In this document: positions 26,542 to 35,176 of the stretch, piece by piece
Layout: every line of letters starts with the position of its first letter
Numbering within the stretch: position 1 is the first letter of the stretch
The notes under the pieces: generated by a model
What the model saw: the letters and a program-made list of their open reading frames with translations, nothing else
Told to the model about the DNA's origin: nothing
The model's database searches: none
Position numbers and translations under genes: made by a program
Source of the DNA: a virus
Virus record (IMG/VR): IMGVR_UViG_3300034109_000068
Span: 1-35,548 of that record
Direction: 5' to 3' (one strand)
Length of the DNA stretch: 35,548 nucleotides

Positions 26542-27960
26542 TCATCCGTATCTGAACAATACGAAGTTGTTTGCACCAAGGGTACATACACAACGCTCAG
26601 ATAGGAAGTTAACCTCCATAGCATCGAGGTCGCTGTTAGTAGCGCCACCTGCAGAACCTGTAATCCAAGTCTTGTAACGTCTGTCTTCAGCTTCAGAAGC
26701 TCTGAAACGTACGTGCAAGAATGGACGCTTAGCGTTCTTACCCATGATTTGGTCGTAAACTGAAGTAGAACCTGCAGGAACCAACAAACCTGTGATGGTA
26801 CCGGTAGCAGTTGCTGCAGTTTGGTTAAGACCACCACGCATAGTTGGGTCGTTCAAGTACTTCCAATCAGACTTATAGAAGTCATAACCTCTACGGAATC
26901 CTGTAAATCCAAGGTTCAACGCCATGTCAACATCATTGTCAAATAGACCATAAGATGCAGCACCTGCAGCGTTAGCGCCATTGTATCCGTTCAAGGTAGC
27001 CAACATATTGTCGATGTCGAAGCTCAATCCACGGTTAACAAACACTACGTTCTCTTCGATAGCACCTTGCTTGTCAAGACGAGAAACGATAGTATCCCAA
27101 TCAGGTAGAGTGGTTGGAGTACCTGCTCCCCATACGTTACCTCTGCTGTTAACAACATAGAAAATACCTTCAGAACCCATCATACCTGCAGTCTTAGCAC
27201 CTGAACCTGTAGCAGCAGGAACTGCTTCAATCATTGCAGTCTCAAGATAATCTTCGAAACGAAGACGAGTCTCGTGCTCAGACTTCAAATACCACAAGTA
27301 ACCTGTAGCACCATTCTCAGTAGTTACTTCAACCCAACCGATTTGAGCCATGTCAGAACCGTTAACCGCATACTTATCTTTGATGATAATAGGGTTGTTA
27401 GAGAAGATTTCGTCTTCAGATTCCAAAGAACCAATCATTCCATTGGTACCTTTTTTGAATTCAGAACCGTAGATGAATACAGTACATTGAGTAGATACAG
27501 CGAAAGCCTGTCCTGCAGCTTCATAGAAAGCAACAGTAAAGGTAGTAGCAGAAGGTACAGCAGTAACGATTGCTTTGTTGAACACACCTGAAGCGTTGTT
27601 CTGAATCATTACAGTTTGTCCAACACGGATAGCGATATAAGTAACACCTGAATCAGCAACTGTGAAAGTAGCTGTAGCAGAACCTGCAGCAGCAGCTGAA
27701 GTAATGTTGGTGTACTTAATGTGAAGACGGCCTTGTTCTGCCCACTTAATTTGGTCAGAGTTAGAAGGCATCTCAGCTCCAACCATTCTAAGGAATGAAG
27801 CGATAGTTCTATTACCATAACGCTCAAATTCCTTCTCGTAAGTATCAGGAAGATACTGATTCAAGAAGTTGAAGTTGGTAATGTAGTTGGTTTGCAATGC
27901 TACCTGTTCAGCACTTGGCTGAAGTTGAAAGGTAGGATTACTTAATAATTGACCTGCCAT
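26542..27960 (-). CDS. Major capsid protein (HK97 fold, crAss-like)
   Basis: The 472-aa product begins AGQLLSNPTFQLQPSAEQVA; the stretch LNQYLPDTYEKEFERYGNRT followed by IASFLRMVGAEMPSNSDQIKW is characteristic of crAss-like major capsid proteins. A beta-rich insertion (~90-160) with VGQTVMIQNNASG and TTFTVAFYEA follows. The remainder has the A-domain style region (SEHETRLRFEDYLETAMIEA, VFVNRGLSFDIDNMLATLNG) and ends in the beta strand LGANNFVLFRYG. It forms the icosahedral shell. It sits after the scaffold gene with a 20-base A-rich leader and is followed by a strong terminator, in keeping with very high expression. Confidence 0.9.
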   Translation of the reverse strand: MAGQLLSNPTFQLQPSAEQVALQTNYITNFNFLNQYLPDTYEKEFERYGNRTIASFLRMVGAEMPSNSDQIKWAEQGRLHIKYTNITSAAAAGSATATFTVADSGVTYIAIRVGQTVMIQNNASGVFNKAIVTAVPSATTFTVAFYEAAGQAFAVSTQCTVFIYGSEFKKGTNGMIGSLESEDEIFSNNPIIIKDKYAVNGSDMAQIGWVEVTTENGATGYLWYLKSEHETRLRFEDYLETAMIEAVPAATGSGAKTAGMMGSEGIFYVVNSRGNVWGAGTPTTLPDWDTIVSRLDKQGAIEENVVFVNRGLSFDIDNMLATLNGYNGANAAGAASYGLFDNDVDMALNLGFTGFRRGYDFYKSDWKYLNDPTMRGGLNQTAATATGTITGLLVPAGSTSVYDQIMGKNAKRPFLHVRFRASEAEDRRYKTWITGSAGGATNSDLDAMEVNFLSERCVCTLGANNFVLFRYG

Positions 27961-27980
27961 TGTTTTTTAGTTTTTAGTTT

Positions 27981-29075
27981 TTACATTTTTTTTGCGCTTC
28001 GGATTCTCAGGTTTCTACCTGAGTCAGGGTTTACCGACCTCACCTGCATTCCTCCTGTTACCTTGCCTACTTCAGGAGCTCTACGCTCCGTCATGTTGAT
28101 GTTCTTAATTTTACGAGTAACATCGTCAGTAGCATCTGACATCCCTTGCTCATAAAAGAACTTGGCAAACTTTTCAGGATTCATTGCAATCGCTAATGAC
28201 CTATGGTATCCCGATGCGTCTTTAATCATTCCGCTTTCATCCAAGAACTTACTAATAAAGTTCTGAGGAGTAGACTGAATTTTTCTCAACTCATTGGCAT
28301 CACCCGGAGCAAACGTAATTCTCTTGTCATTGATGTTGAACTCAAATCCTTTGAAATCTTTACTAAAGACCTCATCTGTTTTTTGGTCAAACCATCTACG
28401 CTTTCGATTAGTCTCCTCCTCTATAGTCTTCGCCTCACTCACATATTGCTTATAGCTTTCATACATCTCCTTCTCTTCATCGGAAACAGACCCCACACTT
28501 GACTCAAGCGGGACCCTATATTTTTCCTTCTGATTGTTGAAGTATTTCTTAGCCTCAGCAATAATTTTTTTCCTAGCAATCTTAGCTTTCTTAATGGTAG
28601 ATTCATCATCCAAGTCTTCATCGTATGAATACTCTTCCATTAAAGTTTCAATATCCTCATTATCCAATCCTTCCTGAGTGGATTTCAAATATTGCTTTAG
28701 CAGTTGGTCAGGATTCATTGAATCAAAGTCTTTCTTTAATTCTAGGAAATCCTCGAAACCTCTGCCTGTTTCTTTTCTATAATTCAAATAAGCAGCAACA
28801 TCTTCAGGGAGTGGCTCTGATTCTTTTCTCTCAGCAACCAAATCGTCTAAAGAGTTAATCTGCTTATTATATCTTTTACCAATATATGAAAGAACATCCT
28901 CGTCTTTAAAGTTAAACTCTGCAGCAGCAGGTTCTTCAATAGAACTTTCATTATCTGATGCAAAGTTATCACTATTGTTTTCTAGTGACTGCTCATGTTT
29001 TTCAATCAACTCATTCTCAACCTCTCTAACCCCTTTAGGTTCGATAAGGTCTAGTGCTCTTACTTTGATTTCCAT
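27981..29075 (-). CDS. Capsid scaffolding protein
   Basis: The 364-aa product has an acidic, disordered N-terminal part (SLENNSDNFASDNESSIEEP), long charged helices in the middle, an acidic patch EEYSYDEDLDDE, and a basic C-terminal tail (NPDSGRNLRIRSAKKM). Acid-rich coiled coil with a basic capsid-binding tail, coded between portal and capsid genes, is the usual picture of a phage scaffold. No protease domain is visible. The gap to the portal gene is 46 bases and contains a TAAGTTTG element. It should guide procapsid assembly and then leave or be removed. Confidence 0.72.
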   Translation of the reverse strand: MEIKVRALDLIEPKGVREVENELIEKHEQSLENNSDNFASDNESSIEEPAAAEFNFKDEDVLSYIGKRYNKQINSLDDLVAERKESEPLPEDVAAYLNYRKETGRGFEDFLELKKDFDSMNPDQLLKQYLKSTQEGLDNEDIETLMEEYSYDEDLDDESTIKKAKIARKKIIAEAKKYFNNQKEKYRVPLESSVGSVSDEEKEMYESYKQYVSEAKTIEEETNRKRRWFDQKTDEVFSKDFKGFEFNINDKRITFAPGDANELRKIQSTPQNFISKFLDESGMIKDASGYHRSLAIAMNPEKFAKFFYEQGMSDATDDVTRKIKNINMTERRAPEVGKVTGGMQVRSVNPDSGRNLRIRSAKKM

Positions 29076-29095
29076 TTTATTAGATTTTATTTGTA

Positions 29096-29103
29096 CAAAC
29101 TTA
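29096..29103 (-). promoter_or_regulatory. Possible -7 element (TAAGTTTG) before the scaffold gene
   Basis: TAAGTTTG on the - strand matches TAnnTTTG and is about 20 bases upstream of the scaffold ATG, in one of the few intergenic gaps of the late block. No TTG is found at the right distance for a -33 element, so the call is weak. Confidence 0.3.
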
Positions 29104-29121
29104 ATTAATTATTTTAACATT

Positions 29122-31557
29122 TTATCGAGGCTCAAATTCTGCCAAATCGAATCCATCCAAACTATCTTCGTTTGATTCAAAACTCATAGGAGGAAGATTG
29201 TTTTTTCTCTGATTAATAAGTTTTGATTGTTCGGTATTTTGCTGACTAATTCTTTTTGCCTTAGCATCCTCCTTCATCTTCTCTCTTTCAGTAAGATTTG
29301 TAACATCCATCCTTCTAAGTTGAAGATTATATTCAAACTCTTCTCTCATCAATTGAGATTTAAGCATTGCTTCGTTCTTGCTCTTCTCAATATCAAATGC
29401 AATTTCAGCTTGCTTAATCTGCATTTTAGCTTGAGCCTCTAATTGTATCTGTTGCATAGCTGCTTCAGATGCCATTTGCTGAGACTGCATTTGCTGTTGA
29501 GCAACCATAGCTTGCTGTTGCATAGCCATCTTCTCTGCTCGCTCCTGAGTCTTAGTTCTCTTCAGTTTCAATAATTGGTTTGCAAGCTTGATGTTTCTAA
29601 TCTCACGAATATCAATTGCGTCTTCAAGATTAATATCTCCCTTGGACAAAGCCATCTGAATGTTAGCCTCAAGCTGAGCCTTCTGCTCTTCATCAGGAGA
29701 AATATCAATAAAGATACCAAAGTCATAAATGTACAAGTCCTTAATCTCGTTAAGGATTGACACATTATACTTGCCGATTTGATTTGCAAATTCATCTGCA
29801 AAATCAGAGTACTCCAATATATCAGCAACTCTATATGTCAAAGCTTCCGACATAGACCTATAGATGTACAATGAAGAATCAAGGATGTGTCTTGTTGCTG
29901 TATTTGAGTTAAGTGCAGCCAACTTCTGTAGACCAACCAATGAATTAGGGTCAGGCATAGAACCATCTCTAGCTTCATTAAGCCCTGTCACAGACCTAAT
30001 CATATCAATGTAGTGGTTCATGTTGGTAATCAACATCTGCGTCTTAGCAGCTCCTGAGTTAGAGGTAAGTTGTGTAATAGGAACTCTTGCATTATTAAAG
30101 TCACCATCCTGAGTAAAGCTACGTCCAATAACACTACCTGTTTGGAAGTATAGTCGCAATGCATCTTCAGGATTGTAAGCATTACCTGTACCTAAATCAA
30201 CTTCATTCAAGCCATCAGCATCAATGAATACACCATCAGGAACAGTACGTGCAATTACTTGCTGCAGCTTCAAGTGAGTGATTTGAATCAAGTCAGCGAA
30301 TGGAATCATTCTTCTGCACAAAGATTCAATTACTCCTTTATACATACGAGGAGCACAAGCCACATAGTTTGGCAATGCGTGTTGCGATGCTGACTTAGGA
30401 CGAACCATATTCTCAGACATCTTCCATTGCAAAAGAATATTGGTGCCCATTACCATGATACCTTCGTACCATACGTCAATGGTTTTTTCAATCTTCTCGA
30501 AATTACCTTCCTCCATCATTTCTGTAGGAGGATTAAAGTTTTCGTCTTTCTCAATTACTCTAGACCCACCACCTTCAAGATTCTTTTTCTTGTAAACAAT
30601 CTTCTTAGTAGTCTTGTAATTAAAATACAACAACGTGCAGGTGTCCCTATAAAACATACTGTTTTCATAGAACTGTGCCACATTATAGTAGTCATACCAA
30701 GACTGACTGTACTGAGTAATTTGTTGCAAATCCTCTTTTGTGAGCGATTGGTCAATCTTCATTAACTCAGTAATAGGTACGGTCTTAATCTCTCCCCAAT
30801 AAAAACAATCCTTAAAGAATGGGTCCTCAGTATAACTGTAAATTATATTAGCAGGGTCAACATAAGAAAGCTTAACACCTGTTCCCTGAAGAAACTCGTG
30901 CTTAGCTATACCAATACCAATTACAGCTAAATCATAATCTATTCGTTTTCTAATGTCATCGTAATGATTCTCATCAAATATGGTATTGATAGCTTCCTCT
31001 TCAGCAATCTCAATAGCAGGCTTATAATTAAGCTGCATATATAGTGATAGCTCATCGTCTGATTGAGGGAGTTGTTCAGGCTCCATCATAAAAGGATTGG
31101 CACCTGTTTCCTCTTGAATGATTTCAAGAACAGGCTTTGCTATCATTTGACTTTCAAGCAAGTCTTGATATTTACTTCTCTTTGCCTGAGACATAGCGTC
31201 CTGAGCGTATGCTTTAACCTTGAATAAACGGTCAGACATACCATTAACAACTACGTCAATAAACTTGGGGAGAATAGGTACAGGAGTCCAATCTAGATTT
31301 AGATAAGATAAATCTCCATCAACTGCTAATTCATTTTTATATTTACCAATAGGCTGCTCTCCACGAGCATATAGTCTTAGTCTACGAAAATCTTGCCATT
31401 GACCATAGTATCTACAGTTGCTGCCATCTTTTCTAAACCACTCATATTGTATAGCTTGACCTACTTGTAAACCAAAGGTATCTGATGCCTTTTCTGCATC
31501 CGTAGCCAATTGACTTGGAAAAGACACGGCATTAATTTGGATTGTTATATTCTTCAT
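29122..31557 (-). CDS. Portal protein (crAss-like)
   Basis: The 811-aa product has the features of crAss-like portals: an N-terminal region with IQYEWFRKDGSNCRYYGQWQ and RLRLYARGEQPIGKYKNEL, VPILPKFIDVVVNGMSDRLF, a long helical core (GLNEARDGSMPDPNSLVGLQ near 535), and a C-terminal Gln/Met-rich coiled coil from ~residue 665 (MAMQQQAMVAQQQMQSQQMA). It forms the dodecameric DNA gate at the unique capsid vertex and the docking ring for the terminase. The start overlaps the terminase stop by 4 bases (31554-31557). It is longer than most portals because of the Gln-rich extension of about 130-145 residues. Confidence 0.88.
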   Translation of the reverse strand: MKNITIQINAVSFPSQLATDAEKASDTFGLQVGQAIQYEWFRKDGSNCRYYGQWQDFRRLRLYARGEQPIGKYKNELAVDGDLSYLNLDWTPVPILPKFIDVVVNGMSDRLFKVKAYAQDAMSQAKRSKYQDLLESQMIAKPVLEIIQEETGANPFMMEPEQLPQSDDELSLYMQLNYKPAIEIAEEEAINTIFDENHYDDIRKRIDYDLAVIGIGIAKHEFLQGTGVKLSYVDPANIIYSYTEDPFFKDCFYWGEIKTVPITELMKIDQSLTKEDLQQITQYSQSWYDYYNVAQFYENSMFYRDTCTLLYFNYKTTKKIVYKKKNLEGGGSRVIEKDENFNPPTEMMEEGNFEKIEKTIDVWYEGIMVMGTNILLQWKMSENMVRPKSASQHALPNYVACAPRMYKGVIESLCRRMIPFADLIQITHLKLQQVIARTVPDGVFIDADGLNEVDLGTGNAYNPEDALRLYFQTGSVIGRSFTQDGDFNNARVPITQLTSNSGAAKTQMLITNMNHYIDMIRSVTGLNEARDGSMPDPNSLVGLQKLAALNSNTATRHILDSSLYIYRSMSEALTYRVADILEYSDFADEFANQIGKYNVSILNEIKDLYIYDFGIFIDISPDEEQKAQLEANIQMALSKGDINLEDAIDIREIRNIKLANQLLKLKRTKTQERAEKMAMQQQAMVAQQQMQSQQMASEAAMQQIQLEAQAKMQIKQAEIAFDIEKSKNEAMLKSQLMREEFEYNLQLRRMDVTNLTEREKMKEDAKAKRISQQNTEQSKLINQRKNNLPPMSFESNEDSLDGFDLAEFEPR

Positions 31558-33803
31558 TTGTCCAATTGACTTATTACCCCTTCGTTCTTATATTTAGCGA
31601 AGTTAATAATTAATTTCGATTCTTTTTTTTCAGGCACATATAGGTGCTTTTGATTTGCCATTATAGCAAGCCCTGAGCTAATACAAGCATCAAATCTTGT
31701 TCTATCATTTATGTCAAATTTAGCCCAATCTTCAAGTGTTCTTGTGAATGGCATCGTCCCCATTAAGTCTGCTTCTCTATACTTTCCTTCTAAATCTAAT
31801 CCTACAAATTTCTCAATGTAAGACTCAATAGCTGAGGCATGAGATTGCTTAACATCTTCTGAGGAGTTTGGTATGCCGCCTAACTCTCGTTCAGTCTTAG
31901 TCAATTTAGCAAACTGTTTGTCAGGTCTATTGATTGAGAACCCTCTGTATCCCCTGTTTTTAAGATGATACAATAATCTTGGCTTATTGTTTTCTACCAA
32001 AATAGGCATCCCATAAAATACACAAGCCATTAATACTTCTTCAAAGAATATCTCAGCAGTCTGTGGTCTTGCAATATATTCTAGGAAAAACTCATTCACA
32101 GGAGCATCATCCATGTGAAACTTAGTCATTCCATGTAACGCTCCGTTAGAGCCACGTCCGCCAACCACAGCAGATATATCGTATGAATCACATCCAAATG
32201 ACCCAATATGTTCATTGCCGGGATACTTAATTCCATTACGTATGTGAACATTATTCTGTAAATGTTTTTGAGGGAACCAACTTACATTAAATCTTCCCCT
32301 TGGGTCAGGAGTCCAAATGACCACAGTATCTTTAATACCATCCTTCCAAGAGAAGGACCCGCGAGTAAGGTAATGCTCCTTAATCATGGAGTCATTGTAA
32401 TCAATCTGCTGATATATCTTAGTCAGATTAAATATTGATGACTTGCTCTCGTCACGGAAAGCATGGCTTTCTGTTCTAGGAAACTGACGATAGAATTCAT
32501 TCAATGCATCAGGGTCATTCTTCAATGAATCAACTTCAGCTTCCCAATAATCTACAGCTCCATTTGTAATCCAATTACCATCAACTCCTTTGATAGGTTT
32601 ATCAGGCTTATTAAATACAGGGTGACCATACAAGTCAATAAAGCCTTCCATGTTCCACTCCATTGGAATGAATATGGAATAAAGCCCACTCTTGGTTTGG
32701 CCGTTAGCATTACGAGTCTTCACATTTGACTCTTCGTAAATGTCTTTAAAGTTCTGACCACCTTTATTCAAAGCGTTTGATGTAGAACCCATCATGCATT
32801 TACCAATAATCTTACTACCTAATCGTAAACAAGTTTTAGTTACACGCCAATTCTCCTTGATGTTTACAGGTTTTGTCCACTTACCACTTTCGTCATGTGC
32901 TAAGAACAATAGCTTCTCACCATCATAAGAGTTGTCTTCTGTGTTCTTCCAATCTATAGTAGTATCAAGTCCATCAATTTCTGAATCATCTGATTCATAC
33001 ATATTCTTCTTTGTAATCTTTGCAGCAGGGACACGAAATGCCAATTCAGTTTTTGGCTTGTCCATACCGTCCATGATTGGTTTAAAGAAGAATGGAAGAC
33101 GGCTATTGATTGGGACAACCTTATCGGTAAACATCTTCTTGGCATCAGCACCTGTCTTTGACAAAATACCAATACGAGAATCACGAGCAAGTGTACCTAT
33201 GTTCACGCATTCAGATGATGACATGAAGGAGAATCCTGAACGTCTAATCTTTAGGTAGACCATTCCAAAACTTCTTGGGTCCGCTCTACAAGCTTCCCAA
33301 AATATCCAATAGATTCTATTGGCTTCACGGAAGTCAGGGTATCCTACGTCAATACTAGACCATTGGAGGTACATATAGTGTGAGCCTGTGATATAGGTCT
33401 TCACCCCATTGTTCATAAACCAAAATCCCTGCTCTCTATAGTCAAACTCTTTCTCAATGTAATCTACCCACCTATCTTTAAATTCCTTTGGCCTTTCATT
33501 CCATTGGAATATAGACTGAATCTTAGCTAGGTCTCTTGGTATATCTTGACGTTCCCAATACTGCTCTTCTTTCTTAGCGTCTCTTTGAAAACATTTGTCA
33601 GGTGCTGCAGGTAGAGCAATCCTCAATCCTGAGATTTCAACTATCTCACCTATATGACCCGTCTTAGATATTACAACAACATCGTACTGCTCATTATAGC
33701 CATATATCCAAGACCGCACTCTATTCTTGTTAGAGATGACAGCTGAAGGTATAGCATTCTTTAATACCCTGAGTAGATTATTGTTTTGATTTTCTTTCTG
33801 CAA
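31554..33803 (-). CDS. terL: Terminase large subunit (DNA-packaging ATPase/nuclease)
   Basis: The 749-aa product carries a Walker-A-like RRSGFS at 187-192, as in crAss-like TerL where the classical GKT is altered, Walker B LLFLAHDE at 298-305, and a coupling motif MGSTSN at 338-343. GSFGCDSYDIS (D539) starts the RNase-H-like nuclease domain. FMNNGVKTYITGSHYMYLQW and IYWIFWEACR are also typical of this branch. It pumps DNA into the head and cuts it. The only in-frame start is TTG at 33803 with AAGG upstream, inside the gene before (26-base overlap); the next upstream stop is at 33828, so no ATG is available. TTG is unusual among its neighbours. Confidence 0.92.
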   Translation of the reverse strand: MQKENQNNNLLRVLKNAIPSAVISNKNRVRSWIYGYNEQYDVVVISKTGHIGEIVEISGLRIALPAAPDKCFQRDAKKEEQYWERQDIPRDLAKIQSIFQWNERPKEFKDRWVDYIEKEFDYREQGFWFMNNGVKTYITGSHYMYLQWSSIDVGYPDFREANRIYWIFWEACRADPRSFGMVYLKIRRSGFSFMSSSECVNIGTLARDSRIGILSKTGADAKKMFTDKVVPINSRLPFFFKPIMDGMDKPKTELAFRVPAAKITKKNMYESDDSEIDGLDTTIDWKNTEDNSYDGEKLLFLAHDESGKWTKPVNIKENWRVTKTCLRLGSKIIGKCMMGSTSNALNKGGQNFKDIYEESNVKTRNANGQTKSGLYSIFIPMEWNMEGFIDLYGHPVFNKPDKPIKGVDGNWITNGAVDYWEAEVDSLKNDPDALNEFYRQFPRTESHAFRDESKSSIFNLTKIYQQIDYNDSMIKEHYLTRGSFSWKDGIKDTVVIWTPDPRGRFNVSWFPQKHLQNNVHIRNGIKYPGNEHIGSFGCDSYDISAVVGGRGSNGALHGMTKFHMDDAPVNEFFLEYIARPQTAEIFFEEVLMACVFYGMPILVENNKPRLLYHLKNRGYRGFSINRPDKQFAKLTKTERELGGIPNSSEDVKQSHASAIESYIEKFVGLDLEGKYREADLMGTMPFTRTLEDWAKFDINDRTRFDACISSGLAIMANQKHLYVPEKKESKLIINFAKYKNEGVISQLDK

Positions 33804-34059
33804 AACCTTGTTTTGTATCTGTTTTACTTATGCCTTTATCAATCGAATCTAAGCTTTCTTTCTCTGACTCTATTCTATTAAGAATCTCGAAAGCATCAAA
33901 TATCGCTAGTTTCTTTGTGGCTGCTGCATTCTTTAATCTATCTGCTGCTAGCTCGCCCTCCTCATCACCACTTTTCACTACGCTTTCTTCCGCTACTTTA
34001 ATTAACTCGTCAACGGCTTTGTATCCTGCAGCAATGATTCTAAGTTTAATCTCTTTCAT
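33778..34059 (-). CDS. Candidate terminase small subunit, 93 aa
   Basis: A short, fully helical, charged protein: MKEIKLRIIAAGYKAVDELI, then LAADRLKNAAATKKLAIFDAFEILNRI and a polar tail. It lies immediately before TerL and overlaps it, the classic place for a small terminase, and seems familiar as a conserved protein before TerL in Bacteroidota phages. No clear DNA-binding helix-turn-helix can be seen, so the role is by position only. It starts by 4-base overlap with the amidase stop. Confidence 0.5.
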   Translation of the reverse strand: MKEIKLRIIAAGYKAVDELIKVAEESVVKSGDEEGELAADRLKNAAATKKLAIFDAFEILNRIESEKESLDSIDKGISKTDTKQGFAERKSKQ

Positions 34060-34706
34060 TTTAAACTTTTTAACATCTCAATCATTTTCGGATGCGGGTA
34101 TATGTCAATCTTGTCTCTACGGACAGAGTTGTGTGTATATATCCCGGGCTCACCTTTCAATGCCCTAGATGAAATATCCCAAATATCTTCGTTATAATCT
34201 AATGGAATGCCATATCTTTTATTCCAAAGAAGCAAAAGCTTTTCAACAGATTCAATCTGAGCAATTGTATAGTCATGGAAATAAGTAAATCCTTTGTATG
34301 GTTTGTCTAGTTTAATAATCCCATTGGTCATTTCTCTGCCAACGTAATTATAAAACTTACCATTTACTTCTTTCAGATTACCCCAATTGCATATCTCAAT
34401 TCCTATACTAGTCTTATCTAATTGCTTAAACGGAATCTTTCTACTGCTAAAGACACTCTTCTGCAAGCCTAGATGATATGCCCAATACTTAGAGCTGAAG
34501 CCCTGTACAATCTGACCATCTACACATCCTTTGCCTATACCTGATATGCACACGCAAGTAGCCACTCTTTCTGAGTTAGAAGACCACCAAGCAAATGTTC
34601 CAACACCATTAGGATTTCCTGCAGTATGATGCAAATACACCTGAGTCTTTGGATGTTCCTCTGCTATGTATTGACTTGAAGGAAAATCTATCTGTATTAT
34701 GTTCAT
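34056..34706 (-). CDS. N-acetylmuramoyl-L-alanine amidase (endolysin)
   Basis: The 216-aa product is an Amidase_2/PGRP-type enzyme: HHTAG at 26-30 gives the first zinc histidine, TSIGIEICNWG is the core strand, and YTHNSVRRDKIDIYPHP near the end gives H192, K199 and D201 of the C-terminal zinc/catalytic site. It cuts the amide bond between muramic acid and the stem peptide to release progeny. There is no signal peptide or transmembrane segment, so it would need a holin, and none is visible in this window. Start and stop overlap its neighbours by 4 bases each. T7-type amidases also regulate transcription, but this cannot be judged here. Confidence 0.88.
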   Translation of the reverse strand: MNIIQIDFPSSQYIAEEHPKTQVYLHHTAGNPNGVGTFAWWSSNSERVATCVCISGIGKGCVDGQIVQGFSSKYWAYHLGLQKSVFSSRKIPFKQLDKTSIGIEICNWGNLKEVNGKFYNYVGREMTNGIIKLDKPYKGFTYFHDYTIAQIESVEKLLLLWNKRYGIPLDYNEDIWDISSRALKGEPGIYTHNSVRRDKIDIYPHPKMIEMLKSLK

Positions 34707-35176
34707 TTTGCTTTTAAGAATATAACCTGAATTAATCTAGCTGACTGCTCATGTCCAAAGTTCTCAAATATGTTTCTAGAATGAAAGACATCAGAATTAA
34801 AAGCAATCATTCTATTAAATTTAGAATAAACCACAACTAATGGATTCTTATCTTCATCGTATATAGTTGTCCCGTCTTCAACAGGAGACAATTCATTTAA
34901 GTACAATATACAAGTAATGTCTCCCATCATCTCATCCGTATGGATGAAATTAGGCTCACTCTGATTTAATGGTGACCTTCTGACGAAATTAAATCTGACT
35001 TCATAATCAGGAAATAATTGAGAGACAAATTTGGCAAAGTCATCGTTACTGTCTCTAAGTTGTATGTTTTGGAAGACGTTGAGTCCGTCTTCCACATCTT
35101 GAAATCCGTGGTAATAGATGTCTGATACATAATTTTTAGGCTCTTTTAGTACGTCATCGAATGCAATTAGATTCAT
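34703..35176 (-). CDS. 2-oxoglutarate/Fe(II)-dependent oxygenase
   Basis: The 157-aa product shows the double-stranded beta-helix signature: H79-T-D81 (FIHTDEMMGD), a distal H132 in NSDVFHSRN, and R147 in SARLIQVIFL for the 2-oxoglutarate carboxylate. GDITCILYLNEL and GTTIYDEDKN are typical of prolyl-4-hydroxylase-like members. The enzyme would hydroxylate or otherwise oxidise a substrate using O2. Phage members are common in aquatic phages, and their targets (protein, nucleic acid or small molecule) are mostly unknown. It lies between the amidase and a co-chaperonin-like gene, with 4-base overlaps on both sides, so it is part of the late unit. Confidence 0.82.
   Translation of the reverse strand: MNLIAFDDVLKEPKNYVSDIYYHGFQDVEDGLNVFQNIQLRDSNDDFAKFVSQLFPDYEVRFNFVRRSPLNQSEPNFIHTDEMMGDITCILYLNELSPVEDGTTIYDEDKNPLVVVYSKFNRMIAFNSDVFHSRNIFENFGHEQSARLIQVIFLKAK

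Noticed and set aside
26535-26837. A 100-aa - strand frame overlapping the capsid gene
   Set aside because: It is a shifted frame of the capsid C-terminus, with a Leu/Val/Ser-rich composition typical of out-of-frame reading.
5982-31000. Many short open frames on the + strand (for example near 12088, 14215, 18088 and 30427)
   Set aside because: They are antisense to strongly supported - strand genes, have low-complexity or mirror-image composition, and lack coupling or leaders.
34056-34706. A holin partner near the amidase
   Set aside because: No neighbouring small protein has transmembrane helices; a holin is probably outside the window.
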